Source: Imbricaverruca yamaguchii
Taxonomy: Eukaryota; Arthropoda; Thecostraca; Neoverrucidae
Assembly (NCBI GenBank): GCA_034440575.1
Contig: JAOTOL010001598.1
Coordinates: 1,910,001 to 1,974,000 of the forward strand
Reading direction: 5' to 3'
DNA: 64,000 nt
Both the position numbers and the translations under genes were made by a program. Within the stretch, counting starts at the first letter, position 1. Each line of letters begins with the position of its first letter. Positions 10,891 through 23,112 of the stretch are shown here, piece after piece. A model generated the notes under the pieces. It saw only the letters and a list, made by a program, of their open reading frames with translations. It searched no databases and was not told where the DNA came from.

Positions 10891-11872
10891 ACGCATGGAT
10901 GGATCGCAGACATACCGACGGGGACGGCGCGGCGGCCGTCGTAACTGGCATACCGGAGCGCGCGCACCCGGGCAGCCCAAGGTTTTAACGGGCGCGTCGC
11001 ATGACAAATAGCCGGAGAAGATGGAACGACCGTCCGGCTAATTATTCGGTGTAATTCGGTCCGAAGGGGCGGCTGGCACGCCTGCCGGCGCGCTAAAACA
11101 GTCGGGAATGGCGCGGGCACGCGTCGCGGTCCGGCCGGCGCGACGCGCCTCAGCTGCCCACGCTCCCGGCTAGTCAGTGTCGCAGGGTCGGCTGACGGCC
11201 AGACACACGCGGCGACACGCGCCAAACGTCGGCGGCGGCACCGCGGCCGGCAGATGCCCACTCTGACGCGGCACTTCGGCTCTGCGCGGCGGCGCACAGA
11301 GATGGGTCGGTGACGTCACACAGTCGTGACGTCACCCCGTGACCGGCCGATGTCCATCTCGACGGCTCGGTACACGCCGCCGCGCCGGGTTGTGCCAGTG
11401 ACGTCACATCGTTACGATGGCAAGCTGTAGCCGCACGCATGGGCCGAAAATGTCCCAGCTTTGCCGCTCGACAAGATGGTGCATTGGCTGTAGCGTGTCA
11501 GCTCGTTGTTTCTGATTAGCTTTCGAAATTATTGGACGTCAAGCGGACAAGAAAGGACATGAGGAGAAAAACGATATTCGTCAACAGTGAATCATTCATT
11601 TTTGAGGTCGTGTTTCTTGCTTCGTTTCCGGCAAAAACAGCACACCTCTTCACGAGCACACAGGGTTGTGTCTCCTCTGTATTGGTCACGGATGTGTGAT
11701 ACTCGTGTCTGATGCTCTGATGGTCATGTCTCCAATGGTCGTGGCCCAGTGGGTGGATTGTTCCTACCCGACGCGGCCAGCCGCCGGCGCCGCACGTGGA
11801 AGAGTGCCGACGACGACGTGGCGTGGCATCAGGATCGTCGCCGTCGACATGTCTTCAGACCGCGGCTCGCGC
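10891..11872. other. Unique sequence
   Basis: GC-rich to about 11440, with several TGACGTCA-like words near 11310-11335 and 11400 (GTGACGTCAC). AT-richer after that. No exon or RNA recognised. Confidence 0.5.
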
Positions 11873-11963
11873 CGCCCCCGTAGCTGGGCGCTAAATGACC
11901 AACCATGGTCGATGCGCCCTAAAACCCAATCACACACACACACACACACACGCCCCCCGTAGC
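11873..11963 (+). mobile_element. Micro-SINE: 3' module only, (CA)n tail, near-perfect duplication
   Basis: About 66 bp at 11885-11950 starts TGGGCGCTAAATGACC and continues to GATGCGCCCTAAAACCCAATC, ending in a (CA)n tail. The flanks CGCCCCCGTAGC (11873-11884) and CGCCCCCCGTAGC (11951-11963) differ by one C, consistent with an aged target-site duplication. The tRNA-like head is absent. It is the same module as at 57238-57292, in the opposite orientation. Confidence 0.75.
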
Positions 11964-12111
11964 CCGTCGGCCCCCGCCGCGCAGCACGAGTACGGTGTCG
12001 GCCGGAAATCCGGCCGCGGGATTCCAGTATCGACTTCGACTGGCGACTAACACAGCCACCGGACACCAATGTCCCGCACAGGTCACATGTTACATGTCAG
12101 GGACTACGGGT
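11964..12111. other. Unique sequence before the 14-bp array
   Basis: Nothing recognised. Confidence 0.5.
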
Positions 12112-13345
12112 CACGGACCACGGACCACGGACCACAGGTCACGAACCACGGACCACGGACCACAGGTCACGGACCACAGGTCACGGCCAAGGTCACGGCC
12201 ACAGGCACCACAGGTCACGACCACAGGTCACGACCACAGGTCACGACCACAGGTCACACACAGGTCACGGACCAAGGTCACGGACCACAGTCACGACCAC
12301 AGTCACGGACACGTCACGGACCACAGGTCACGGACCACAGGTCACGGACCACAGGTACGGACCACAGGTCACGGACCACAGGTCACGGACCACAGGTCAC
12401 GGACCACAGGTCACGGACCACAGGTCACGGACCACAGGTCACGGACCACAGGTCACGGACCACAGGTCACGGACCACAGGTCACGGACCACAGGTCACGG
12501 ACCACAGGTCACGGACCACAGGTCACGGACCACAGGTCACGGACCACAGGTCACGGACCACAGGTCACGGACCACAGGTCACGGACCACAGGTCACGGAC
12601 CACAGGTCACGGACCACAGGTCACGGACCACAGGTCACGGACCACAGGTCACGGACCACAGGTCACGGACCACAGGTCACGGACCACAGGTCACGGACCA
12701 CAGGTCACGGACCACAGGTCACGGACCACAGGTCACGGACCACAGGTCACGGACCACAGGTCACGGACCACAGGTCACGGACCACAGGTCACGGACCACA
12801 GGTCACGGACCACAGGTCACGGACCACAGGTCACGGACCACAGGTCACGGACCACAGGTCACGGACCACAGGTCACGGACCACAGGTCACGGACCACAGG
12901 TCACGGACCACAGGTCACGGACCACAGGTCACGGACCACAGGTCACGGACCACAGGTCACGGACCACAGGTCACGGACCACAGGTCACGGACCACAGGTC
13001 ACGGACCACAGGTCACGGACCACAGGTCACGGACCACAGGTCACGGACCACAGGTCACGGACCACAGGTCACGGACCACAGGTCACGGACCACAGGTCAC
13101 GGACCACAGGTCACGGACCACAGGTCACGGACCACAGGTCACGGACCACAGGTCACGGACCACAGGTCACGGACCACAGGTCACGGACCACAGGTCACGG
13201 ACCACAGGTCACGGACCACAGGTCACGGACCACAGGTCACGGACCACAGGTCACGGACCACGGACCACATGTCACGGACCACGGACCACAGGTCACGGAC
13301 CACAGGTCACGGACCACAGGTCACGGACCACGGACCGCAGGTCAC
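12112..13345. repeat. Highly homogeneous 14-bp satellite AGGTCACGGACCAC
   Basis: About 80 units. From about 12360 to 13265 the array is essentially perfect for more than 60 consecutive copies. Edge units are variants (CACGACCACAGGT, CACGGACCACGGAC) and single-base deletions near 12355. Each unit has AGGTCA, the nuclear-receptor half-site, so the array is a direct repeat of half-sites with 8-bp spacing. This homogeneity implies recent expansion. Frames of 458 and 440 codons run through it only because the unit has no stop in those frames. Confidence 0.98.
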
Positions 13346-16219
13346 AGATCGACATGGACACTCAAAGTTGAACGGCCGAGATCGATACTGAGTGCCGACT
13401 GAACGGTGACTTGTGGAGTCGGTCAGGATCAATCAGCGACATCGGTTGAACGAAGTCAGCTGAGCGATCACACCACACCGTATGGTCGCAAACTTAAATC
13501 ACAGCAGATCCCGACTTTCCACCGTCTGAAGCTATATGTACTACTTGTAGCGGAAAATCCAAAGTTAAGGCGTGGGTGGCGGCGCAGGCTACATCTGCAG
13601 CAGTTTCTTTGCTGAACGACAAATGGATTGGTGTTAAGTTGCTTCATTTGGAGGGGAGACGTGACTATTGACCCCTTCACTGGGTTCATTACGCATGCCT
13701 CAGAATGCAGACGTTCTCCCATACGGAAATCATGCATGTATTCTGAATCCTAACTGCGCGCGCACACAAAGCGTGGCCGTCATCAAAGTAAGATGCGTGC
13801 GCGTGGAGTGCAGTGTGGAGAGGGAGAAGAAAACAACCAGATACCGAGAGTAAGGGTAGACCGTGCCCAGTGGAGGTATGCATAATGCAGACAGACATAC
13901 TACAAACGAACGCTGTCGCCGGCGACCCGACACCTGCATCTGCAAGTCCACGACTGCACCACCTCCCGTAACAGGCGCTTGCGTCACCGGGTCACCTCTA
14001 GCCGGGTGTTTGCACGGCATCGGCATCCGCCCACGAGCGGAGCCGGCGGCAAACGGGGGCGCCGCGCGCCGACGCAATTCGGCGCGCCTTTTTTGTCTTC
14101 GACAGTGGGCGGGGCCACACGAGCCGGCGTTCCACCGGCCAATCCGGGCCGTGCCGACGATCGGCTGCCGCTAACGCGTGCCGCGTGGGCTCGGCGAAAA
14201 CGCGCGCCCGGCGGTCTGCCGACACGACGCGGTGTCACGACTGTCCACGGGCGCCCGGGGCGCCACACCAGGTCGGTCAGCACCGGGTCGGGCGGGGTCG
14301 ACACACGAGCGGCCCACCTCAGCGTCCGCTGGCCGCGACGCGAGCCACGAACAAACGGAAGCCCGGTCGACAGATGGGATCGGACCAGTGAAAGTATGTG
14401 GCGGGTTTCTGGCCGGCGGCGGCAGTGCGCGCGATAAAAACTGGTCCGAGGGACGCGACGGGGCTTATACTGGACTTGTCGACAATAATTGACAGTAAAC
14501 ATCACCGGCCGACTTTCATTAATGGTGGGAAGAGCGAGAACCCTAACACAAGTCAGAGCCGTCCAATTACTGGTCTCGATCACAGAGATAGTCGGGTGAG
14601 AACGAAGCGCGCGCTAATCAGGGCTCAACTAAATCCGTGCGTTCCACTTGTTCGAGTGGTTCGATTGCCACGATGACTGTACGACCAGGTATAGCTCGCT
14701 TGCGTTTCCCCGGTGCCGGCATTTCGAGATCGGTCGTCTACCACCGTCGCCGGCTGCGCGGGGCAACAGCGTCAGGCAGGCAGCTGGAAATACCCGCGAT
14801 GGAGGAAAACAAAAGGTTTTTCCCCGCTGATCAAATTTGCCTTCAGCACCGCGGACGTCCAGTCGAATCCCGTCCAATCAGCATCCCGGCAGCACAACAC
14901 GGCTAACTTGGTCTCCAACTCGGCTCGTCAGTTGCAGCGTGCCGTCCGGCCCACCCGAACGGGGCCCGCAGATCCGAACAGAACAGCCGCCGGCAGCAGC
15001 CTCAAGGCACCGCCGCCAGCAGACGCACGTGACCCGGCCGACCCGGCCGCTCGCCGCAGGGCAAAAACCGGCCAGGTGCGGGCCGGCCGACAAAAAGCCG
15101 CCGGCGGCCGTCGTTGCGACAGTGTTCTGCCGGTGTCGGCTGTGTGCTCGGCGCGGCAGTGACTGACTTCTCGACTGGTCTGACTGACGGCCGGCCACTG
15201 CCGCAGGCACGGCCAGCCGACCGAACGGGCACACCTCTCAATCATCGCGTGCGCCGCCTACCCGTGCCCACACCGCAGCCATTGCAAATGGACATGCGAT
15301 GGTCTCACAGGAGGCGCGGATGAGCACACACGAGTCGCCAGGTCTGTTTAGGGCACAGTTAATTGCGCGTCATGAATACAAATGCTATCTGTAAAATGTG
15401 TGCTCCGATTCCCATCAATGATGTAGAAAAAAAAACTAACAAAAAAAACTGTATTGCCACTCTCCGGGTCCATAGTTATCGTCAAGTATTCATCAAAACT
15501 CACCTTCTGTTACGTTTATGGCGAACATGCTACAGGACGATGCTGCGATAAAAAGGCACAATCACGTGCAGTAGAGGGGACGGTGGTACTGGAACTCTAT
15601 GTGTTAAGAGCATTAGTTAGGTATACTTGCATAGCATTGAAATACTGCGTTTTTCGCTAGGTGAGTGATGTTGAAAAAATGCATTGATACATGCATGTTT
15701 AAATATGCATAAGAAGAGGCAAATACAAACAAAATTCATACAAAAATGCATATGCATGCATAGATGCATGCATGCATGTTATACTTTTCATGAAATGGAC
15801 GGTCTTTGAAATATTCTTGAATTATCACTCAAGTTGGAACGAGGGTGTACCTATGCACGCCGTCCTTGTTACCGTACTTTGCTATTTCTGGGGGCAATAA
15901 TGCCTACGCAACCAATAAGCGTTCTTATATAATAGACCACATAGGCATAATCATTACAAAAAAATTGCTCCACGAGACATGGGTACATCATCATTTGGAA
16001 TAGTGTGCATGTGAATGATGTTCATAAACACGATATCGTTCGAAACGAGGAGTGAAAATTGCCTGAACTTACCTACCAACGAACCATGTCGAAGCGTGTT
16101 GAGAAAGGATTTCGATTTGCGCTCAGTGAGTGATACGTACCTGATAAGCTTGAAAGATGTCCAACTTTTTCGAAATACAACTTCATTTCTACTGAAAACT
16201 TGGCGAATATTACTAGGCG
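13346..16219. other. Unique sequence, no gene recognised
   Basis: GC-rich at 13900-15330 with long overlapping accidental frames. From 15360 to 16220 it is AT-rich with few frames. A short (ATGC)n palindromic stretch lies at about 15745-15779. No exon, tRNA or mobile element was recognised. Confidence 0.5.
15745..15779. repeat. (TGCA)n tetranucleotide stretch
   Basis: ATGCATATGCATGCATAGATGCATGCATGCAT, described by its TGCA core, is self-complementary and sits in AT-rich unique sequence. Confidence 0.75.
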
Positions 16220-17200
16220 AAAACACGTGACGTGCGGTACTTCTTCCAAACGAACGTTTATCATTTTTAATCGCAGCTGAAAGAACCGGAAATACAAGGC
16301 GTTTACATATACTGCACGAGAAAATCGGTTGTTGCCGCCGAGCGGCAGATTCGCAGTTGCTTTAATATTCGAGTCGCACCGGACCGAAAGAGTCTTGACT
16401 CTGCCACCAGTTCCTGCAAGGACCACCCGTTAACAGCCCACAAACAGATCACAGCGGTAGAAAACGATATGTTCAGTCTCTTGAGAACGTGGAGAAAGCG
16501 AAGGCTGCCGCTGGAAATCAAAGCCTGTCCATAATTTGTCTCAATACCTCGACGACGGCTGCGGGCAGATCCGCGGCGCCGCGTCTTCGAAGGCCCCCGA
16601 CTGAAGCCCAACGGCTGACCATCCATCGCCAGCCGGCTGCAGCAACCAGGGAGCGGCCCATCACCTTTGTCAGGTGGTCTTCCGAGAAGCGCTCAGCTGA
16701 GTCCGGGCTTATCGCGGGCATTTGGTTCGGTGACGAGGCGCATTTTCACCTTGACCGCGGTGTGAACAAACACATACACCGAACTTGGACTAATGGTCGG
16801 CCGGACGGTGTTCAGGAAAAACATCTCTATAGCCAAGAGGCCACCGGCTGATCTACGATAAGTGTCAAGGGCACCTGATTTGGTCCTCACGACTGCTCGG
16901 CGACCACCATCGGTATTTCAGCGGTAGGAGCGGTATTTCAGAACGCCAGATTGTTTACGTGGCTTGTGACCGACCGTCAGGATACCAACGCCACCAGGTT
17001 CCAGTAGGATGGTGCGGCCGCCCACACCACAAACATCGCACCGGTGTGGATGCACCAGCAGTCTATGATAGTCATCAGCCGAATGGTGGTGTGGTCCTGG
17101 CCGGCCCACTCCCGAACTTGCCGCCCTTTGATCTCCCCTGGCGACATCTCAAAAACCGGATGTACACACAGAATTCAAAGACCCAAATAATCTGAAGAGG
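16220..17200 (+). mobile_element. Decayed Tc1/mariner-superfamily transposase relic
   Basis: Fragments in several plus-strand frames match the order of a mariner-like transposase. RYVQSLENVEKAKAA comes first (about 16455-16505), a piece of the helix-turn-helix-to-catalytic linker. WFGDEAHFHLDRGVN carries the first catalytic Asp (about 16720-16765). FQ-stop-DGAAAHT carries the second Asp (about 16999-17030), with a TAG at 17005-17007 where a Gln codon is expected. Last is a frame-shifted SPDL-type block, LPPFDLPWRHLKNRMYTQ (about 17120-17170). Multiple frameshifts and the stop make it a dead copy. Terminal inverted repeats were not identified. The family assignment is from motif recognition. 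Confidence 0.85.
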
Positions 17201-18043
17201 ATCATAATCCTTCGAGCTTCTTCGCCTCCATGGAGTGCTGTTTTGAATCGTATACTACACATTCTTCTGTGAGTTTTTTTTTAAACTGACTAAAACAAAT
17301 GAGGGACGTTCCTTTTCTGGCCTACCCTGACTGTTCCACCCATTTGCATCACAATACAAATGTAACCACCAGGCTATTGCCATATCACGAACCACTCACC
17401 CAAACCCTGGTATGAATGTAAAAAATGCCGTTAATTTCTGCTCTGCAATCTACAACACGAAATCATGCACACGGTAACTGCCCGTAAGCATACAGATTCC
17501 AATCACACAGAGGAGCACGCAAATTCCTGCCGTGCATGAAAAAGATCATGATACGTCCGTACATGGCATGTGGGGCATATCTGGCGTTTTGTTTGAACTG
17601 AAGTGGTGCAGGCACTTTGCGATGCATGCACTTTGCAACATTGTATGTGTGCATGGGAGGGGTATGGTACACCACGGCTCAGCGATGGTGCAGTGGGACA
17701 GGCGGTGTCACAAGCAGGCTACAGATATGGTGTGCGAAAGGTGCGTTCCTGTTTCACTACCACCGGACATCACGTCGTCTTCCCCCAGCACGGCAAAACA
17801 TCGACAGAGAACACGACCCACATTGCAGGCGTATTTTCAAAACCAACAAACAGGCAAACAGACCGGGAACATCTCGCAATTCAGTCCGACGTCCAGCCGC
17901 TCGCTGAGTCGCACTCGATTACCAGAGTAAACACACAGTTCCATCTCATCTAATCCGTTGGCGCCACACCGCTGTCGGCGCGGCCCACACCTGCCCGCCA
18001 CCGAGGCGGCTCCGCCCTGTGTCGGCGAGCACCGTACGACCGA
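17201..18043. other. Unique sequence downstream of CFAP119
   Basis: Lies 3' of the CFAP119 gene. No AATAAA was noticed on the minus strand close to the stop codon. No other gene recognised. Confidence 0.5.
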
Positions 18044-18934
18044 TCACGTGGCGCCGCCTCCCGTCGCTCCCGCCGCCTCGCCTCCGCCGTCGGCGCCGAC
18101 GCCGCCCTCCCTCGAGCCCGCCTCGGTCCCGTCGGGCACCGGCGGCTCCTGGTCGGGCGATCGCCAGACGCGCGGATCGTACCAAATTTCCACGTCCAGC
18201 GTCACGTACGGCGTGAACGTCGCCTTCACCAGGCTGAAGTGGCGGAAGTAGATGTCGGCGAAGTAGCGGGCGAACCGCTCAGCGTCGGCCGGCTCGAACA
18301 GATCCAGGCTCCAGGGCGGCCGGTTCACGCAGTGCGCCACCATTAGGTCGCGAAAGTAGGCGAACGTGTCGGCGGCGTTGCCGAAGCAGGTGGCCGTGGC
18401 GTACTCGTGCGTCGCCTTCGCCACGCTGAACACCACCGACGTCTGCTCATCGGTGAAGTCGTGCTGGCGCGCGTACTGCAGCACGTACAGCAGCAGCTCT
18501 AGCAGCACCGACGACGTCATCGTCTGTGTCGAGTTGAGCATCTCCGGACAGCGCAGACCCACGATCTCCTTCAGTTCTGAGAGTGACGTCGACTTGCGGA
18601 TCTGCCGCACGTCGGAGCACGTCAGGTGCCTCCACAGCATGATGCGTGGTCGAGGCGGCGACACAGGTCGCGGTATGCTACTGAAGCCGTCCAGGTCCAC
18701 AAGGGCCGGCGCGATACCCTCGGGTACCTGAACATGCACGCCAGTTTCTTCCTCCTCTTCTGTTTCCGTGTCATTTGCGCTGGAGTCCGCCGGTCTGACC
18801 GAGCAAGCTGTATTTACTTTTACTTCGTCAACGCACATCTTTTCGTGCGAGGAGCTTTCCTGGTCGGTAGCCGCGCAATCCGCATGTTTCTCCACCACCG
18901 GAATGCTTTCCCGCTTCTGTCCTGTATCAGTCAT
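18044..18934 (-). CDS. CFAP119: CFAP119 (CCDC189) homologue, cilia- and flagella-associated protein
   Basis: An intact 296-residue intronless frame. An in-frame TGA lies two codons upstream of the ATG, which fixes the start at 18934. Residues 1-95 are low-complexity and acidic (an E-rich run at about 58-63). Residues about 97-252 carry the conserved core. It begins RIMLWRHLT, includes SSVLLELLLYVLQYARQ and TSVVFSVAKATHEY, and ends with RPPWSLDLFEP and YFRHFSLVKATFTPYVTLD. These blocks and their order match the CFAP119/CCDC189 family, which acts in ciliary and sperm-flagellar axonemes and is linked to radial spokes. Residues 255-296 are a Gly/Ala-rich tail. The length is close to the family norm. 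GC3 is very high. No neighbour suggests co-regulation. Its presence implies motile cilia or flagellated sperm. Confidence 0.93.
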   Translation of the reverse strand: MTDTGQKRESIPVVEKHADCAATDQESSSHEKMCVDEVKVNTACSVRPADSSANDTETEEEEETGVHVQVPEGIAPALVDLDGFSSIPRPVSPPRPRIMLWRHLTCSDVRQIRKSTSLSELKEIVGLRCPEMLNSTQTMTSSVLLELLLYVLQYARQHDFTDEQTSVVFSVAKATHEYATATCFGNAADTFAYFRDLMVAHCVNRPPWSLDLFEPADAERFARYFADIYFRHFSLVKATFTPYVTLDVEIWYDPRVWRSPDQEPPVPDGTEAGSREGGVGADGGGEAAGATGGGAT

Positions 18935-20693
18935 TGATCAATCAAGATCGTTTCACACTGTAATAAATGCCGGCGGAAACGCCCACTTTCACCTAATTTA
19001 AGAAATATCAATCACAGGAAGAACGCGAGTTCGTGACGATTCTGGTGAGTAGTGAATAACAATTAAGCTGGAGCATGGAGGGCTTCTTGCGACGTGAACA
19101 TTTTATAATGGACCTGAACGACGGTTACGAAACTGAGTCATGCATGGCTACATTTCGACTGGTTTCAAGAACAAAACCTTCCCGACATCCTTCCAGCAAA
19201 AAGAACAGAAAGCTGTCAAGGAAGTTGATCGGCATCTTTCACTTTCAAGACACCAAAGCCTGATAGAAACTGTCACGAAACTGTCAGGACCGGAAACAAA
19301 ACAGCGTAACATGCCTATATTGGTGATGACCAATACCCACGGCGATACTCTTCTGGCGTCTCCGATGCTTTCTTCCGACGACACAGGACACTTTTGGTCG
19401 ACGACACAGGAAACAGCTGTTAGCTGGCGTCTGTTGGCAGCGGCCATGTGAGCATAGTTTCCACGTGGCTCAGTGCGGGCATTGCGGCTGCCGGTTCCGG
19501 CCGCAACAACCACCCGGCACACACACGCGGCGTCCGTCTGCGCCAGCAGCCCGCCCGTGGGAGCTGCTCACCGGCCACCGCAAGCCATTGCAAACAGGCT
19601 GCAGTGCGACCGCGCGCGTTCCCAGTTTCCACACGCGTTTTCCGTTTAATGCGGCGCTGTTCGTTTTATTATTGCTGCAAGTATTATTCCCACCTTGATT
19701 ATTGCGTACAACGTCCGAGACGCGGGCGGAGGTAGGATGGGGTGAGATGGTGGGAGGGTGGAAGGTGATAAAGAGGAGCCTTGTTTGCATGCAAATGAGA
19801 AGGCAATCACTTGCTGCCGTGCCAGCCGTCGCTATACATGAGCCTTATCTCCTTTATCTGGCCCAAGCAGGCATTTTAATGAGCGAGCGTTCCGCGCACA
19901 AGTTCAGCACGCATAGCATCGGACGGAGCTCAACCAGGTCAAGTCGACAAGCACGACAGAGGTCAGCCGAGTGACCACTCCGCACGCAGCTGCATCAGAG
20001 GTCACTGATGTCACATCCCCGTCGCCGTCGGCGCCAGCATCAGCCCGGCCACCAGGCGCGTCCCCGGGAGGCCGATGACGCCACCCGGCGCTCTTAGATT
20101 CTCGACCTCCACGCGGATTCCGGCTCGCCGCTCCGCCCGCACAGCGCACCAGCCAGCCAAGAATGCCGCCAGCCGGGGCGAGACGGCGCGTGACGCGGCG
20201 CCGTCGCCGTGTCGCTGCCGGGCCGCGGCCGGGTTCGTGTCGCGGCCATTTATCACAGCGCGCCGGCCACACGCGCGCGCGCGCGCGCCGCGGCCGTTAT
20301 CGCGCGCGCCGGGTGGCCGGGCGCGCGCGCGTCGGCGGCGCGTGATCTGTCGCGGCGGCGCCTCAGAGGTGTCCGCGCGACTGACGGCGTGATTTGCGCG
20401 CGGCGCGAGCGGAGCCCGCGGCGTCCGCCCGGTGCACGTGACACCCGAGACCGCCGCCGCCGCCGGACGCACTAGCTAACCTGCACTCCCGCACCGGAGA
20501 TGCGAAGGCAGGAGGTGCACGGCAGATGGCCAGATAGGTGTAAGTGACTGGCAAATTAGACGGGTCGGTCCGCCGGCTGGCGGCACGCGCACCGTCCCGA
20601 CGGGTGTGGCGGAGCTGAGTAGCAACCGCGGCAAACAGGCGCACGCGCGGCGGGTCACCGTCGACGACCGGCCGATCGGCTAGGGCCAGTGCT
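18935..20693. other. Upstream region of CFAP119 and GC-rich unique sequence
   Basis: 18935-19080 is the likely 5' flank of CFAP119 and shows no obvious TATA box. 19080-19980 is mixed sequence. 20030-20470 is extremely CpG-rich with a (CG)n run at about 20273-20290, resembling a CpG island. No exon recognised. Confidence 0.5.
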
Positions 20694-20787
20694 AAGGCTA
20701 TGGCTAGGGCCAGGGCCAGGGCCAGGGCCAGGGCCAGGGCCAGGGCCAGAGCCAGAGCCAGAGCCAGGGCCAGGGCCAGGGCCAGGG

Positions 20788-20848
<61 letters not shown>

Positions 20849-20967
20849 CAGAACCATAGCCAGAGCCATAGCCATAGCCATAGCCATAGCCATAGCCATA
20901 GCCATAGCCATAGCCATAGCCATAGCCATAGCCATAGCCATGGCCATGGCCAGAGCCAGGGCCAGGG

Positions 20968-21016
<49 letters not shown>

Positions 21017-21097
21017 CAGCGCCAGAGCCAGCGCCAGCGCCAGCGCCAGCGCCAGCGCCAGCGCCAGCGCCAGCGCCAGCGCCAGCGCCAGCGCCGG
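20694..21097. repeat. Hexanucleotide array (GCCAGR / GCCATA / GCCAGC)n
   Basis: About 67 hexamers in ordered variant blocks: GCCAGG, then GCCAGA, GCCAGG and a long GCCAGA run. A pure GCCATA block (about 20866-20940) follows, then GCCATG, GCCAGG and GCCAGA, and finally GCCAGC to the end. It reads as (Ala-Arg) on plus and (Ala-Leu) on minus in accidental frames. Confidence 0.97.
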
Positions 21098-23112
21098 CAC
21101 CAGGACCTCGGTGTGCCCGGCCACCGCCTGCGGGCAGAGCCGGGTCACACCTGGACGGTCGCCCGCCTAGGCACCAGCCTCGGTTGGTCGGCTCGCCGAG
21201 TCGTCAACGCCACGGCCAATCGGCCGCACGCAAGTCTGACCATCCCAGCCGTGTGTTCACGACGTACCGGTCACCCGAGCTGGTCCACCTGTACACGGAC
21301 CAACCGAGCGTCAACCTGTACACGAAACAGAGCGTCAGCATGTTGGCCGACGCAACTTCCGCAAACCACCACCCTCCGTTGGTGTGAAGTAGACTGGACT
21401 GGTACGAGAAGCGCAAGCAACCAGACTGAGCCTTGTTGTTGGTTGTTGGTGAGAGCGTCACGACCTTCAGCTTCCAGGTGGGTTCCAGCCAGGGACACTA
21501 ACGATTGTCATGCTAGAGCTATGGAAGTGGTGGAAAAATCACGATGGGGTTCGGACTCCAACGCTAGCGACGTCAATGCTGGATCCTTATGGCGCATCAA
21601 CTGATAAGGGCAGCATCGACAGCATGCGGTGTAGTGTCGAGGATACCTCACGCCGGTTGGTTGCCGGCGGCGAGCAGTCACGCGCGGGACTCTGACCAAT
21701 ACACTTCCGCTGAGAACAGCATCGCGCTGCTGGACTATCTCATCCACACGCCGGGCTCTGTAGTTACCCGTAATCACTGCACAGCATGCCAGAATCAGGC
21801 CGCATCGGCGCACCGTCTGCTTCGACAGCTCGCGTGCTCACCGGCGCTTCGACAGAAGCGCAGAGAAGCGCCACTGAACTTGTCTAGCGGCGGATGATGA
21901 ATCTCCGGGCGCCGAGCCACCACACGCAGTGCGTGGCCGTGGCCATCCCATTCCCGTCGCCGCGGCTCCAGAACAGACCGCTCGAAAGCGAGCGCATGAC
22001 CTCTGTCCCGACGAGTTGCTATACGCGCGTGACCTCGGGTCCAGCGAGTTGGGGCAGACGCGGTAATAGCCGGCGCTGCCCACAACCGATGGCGTCAACA
22101 CTCTCACAATCGCCATTGTCACGGCCGGCAACGGCGGCCATCGGCCAGGCGGCCGCCACCCCAGGATCGCTCAGGGTCGGCACCTGCCGCGCCTTCGAAA
22201 GCGGCCGGCGCCGTGACCTGGCGCGCCACCTGATGCGCCACTTTTGCCGCCGGCCCAATCCGCTTCGCGGCGGGACGCGCGCGCACAGGTGCGCACGTCC
22301 GATCCGCCGGTGTGACACGCGCGCCGAGCGAAACTTTCTCTCTCCAAATGTTTACCAAGTGGCCAGATTGATCGGCGCCGCGGTCGGCGCGCGTAATCAG
22401 GCGGCTGCCCGCCGCCGACTGCAACTGCCACCTGTCGGTGTGGCCGCGAAGCTGGCGACGGCCGCCGTCAGCTGGACTGGCTCCCACCGCCGCGCAGTCG
22501 GGCGGAGTGGACGTCCACTCGGCCGGCCGCACTCGCCGTATCAGCGGCTCGCCGACGCGCCGGCTGCGTGATGTGACGCCTTATTTCCCCGGGGCATCCA
22601 CGCGCACACTAGGTCAGCGAGAGCACCGCCGATCACGAGAGCGCAAGAGCACGCGAGCAGGGCAGGGGTGGTAAATACGCACAATTTTGTGGCCGAAGCT
22701 CGAGCTCGGTCGTTCTGACGTGACAAACTCGGTTGGGTCCAGGCAAAGATGCAACCAAGCTAGGTAAAACGACCGGCTTTGTTGTGGGTATTTCATTGCA
22801 TATAAAATAGCACCGTTCGTTTTTTCTCTCTTATTAAGGTCATCTAGGCAATTTACAGCGCCTTCGAAAACCTAGTGAACTCCCAGGACATGAACTGAAA
22901 ATAAATATAATTCCAAAATATTTTTTTTTCATATTGCCAGGAATTGATAGCAACATGATGGTTACAAAATAATTATTCAATTCAATTAAATTCAAACACA
23001 CCGGTTACACTCATTACTTACTCTCTTCAATCTAAGGGAACAGCAAAACTAAGACAACCAAGCTTTGATTTGTTCATTCTTCAGTAACTTGCAAACAATG
23101 TCATACCTGCTG
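21098..23112. other. Unique sequence
   Basis: GC-rich to about 22600 with long accidental frames (up to 225 codons at 21894). AT-rich from 22790 to 23100. No domain, exon pair or RNA recognised. Confidence 0.5.

Noticed and set aside
11995..13391. 458- and 440-codon open frames (+)
   Set aside because: The 14-bp satellite has no stop in these frames, so the reading is purely a repeat effect.
18019..18251. Plus-strand Pro/Ala-rich frames over the CFAP119 3' end
   Set aside because: They are antisense shadows of the recognised CFAP119 frame.
20363..21148. (Ala-Leu)n frame (-) that could look like membrane helices
   Set aside because: It comes from a hexamer microsatellite. The complementary strand is equally open.
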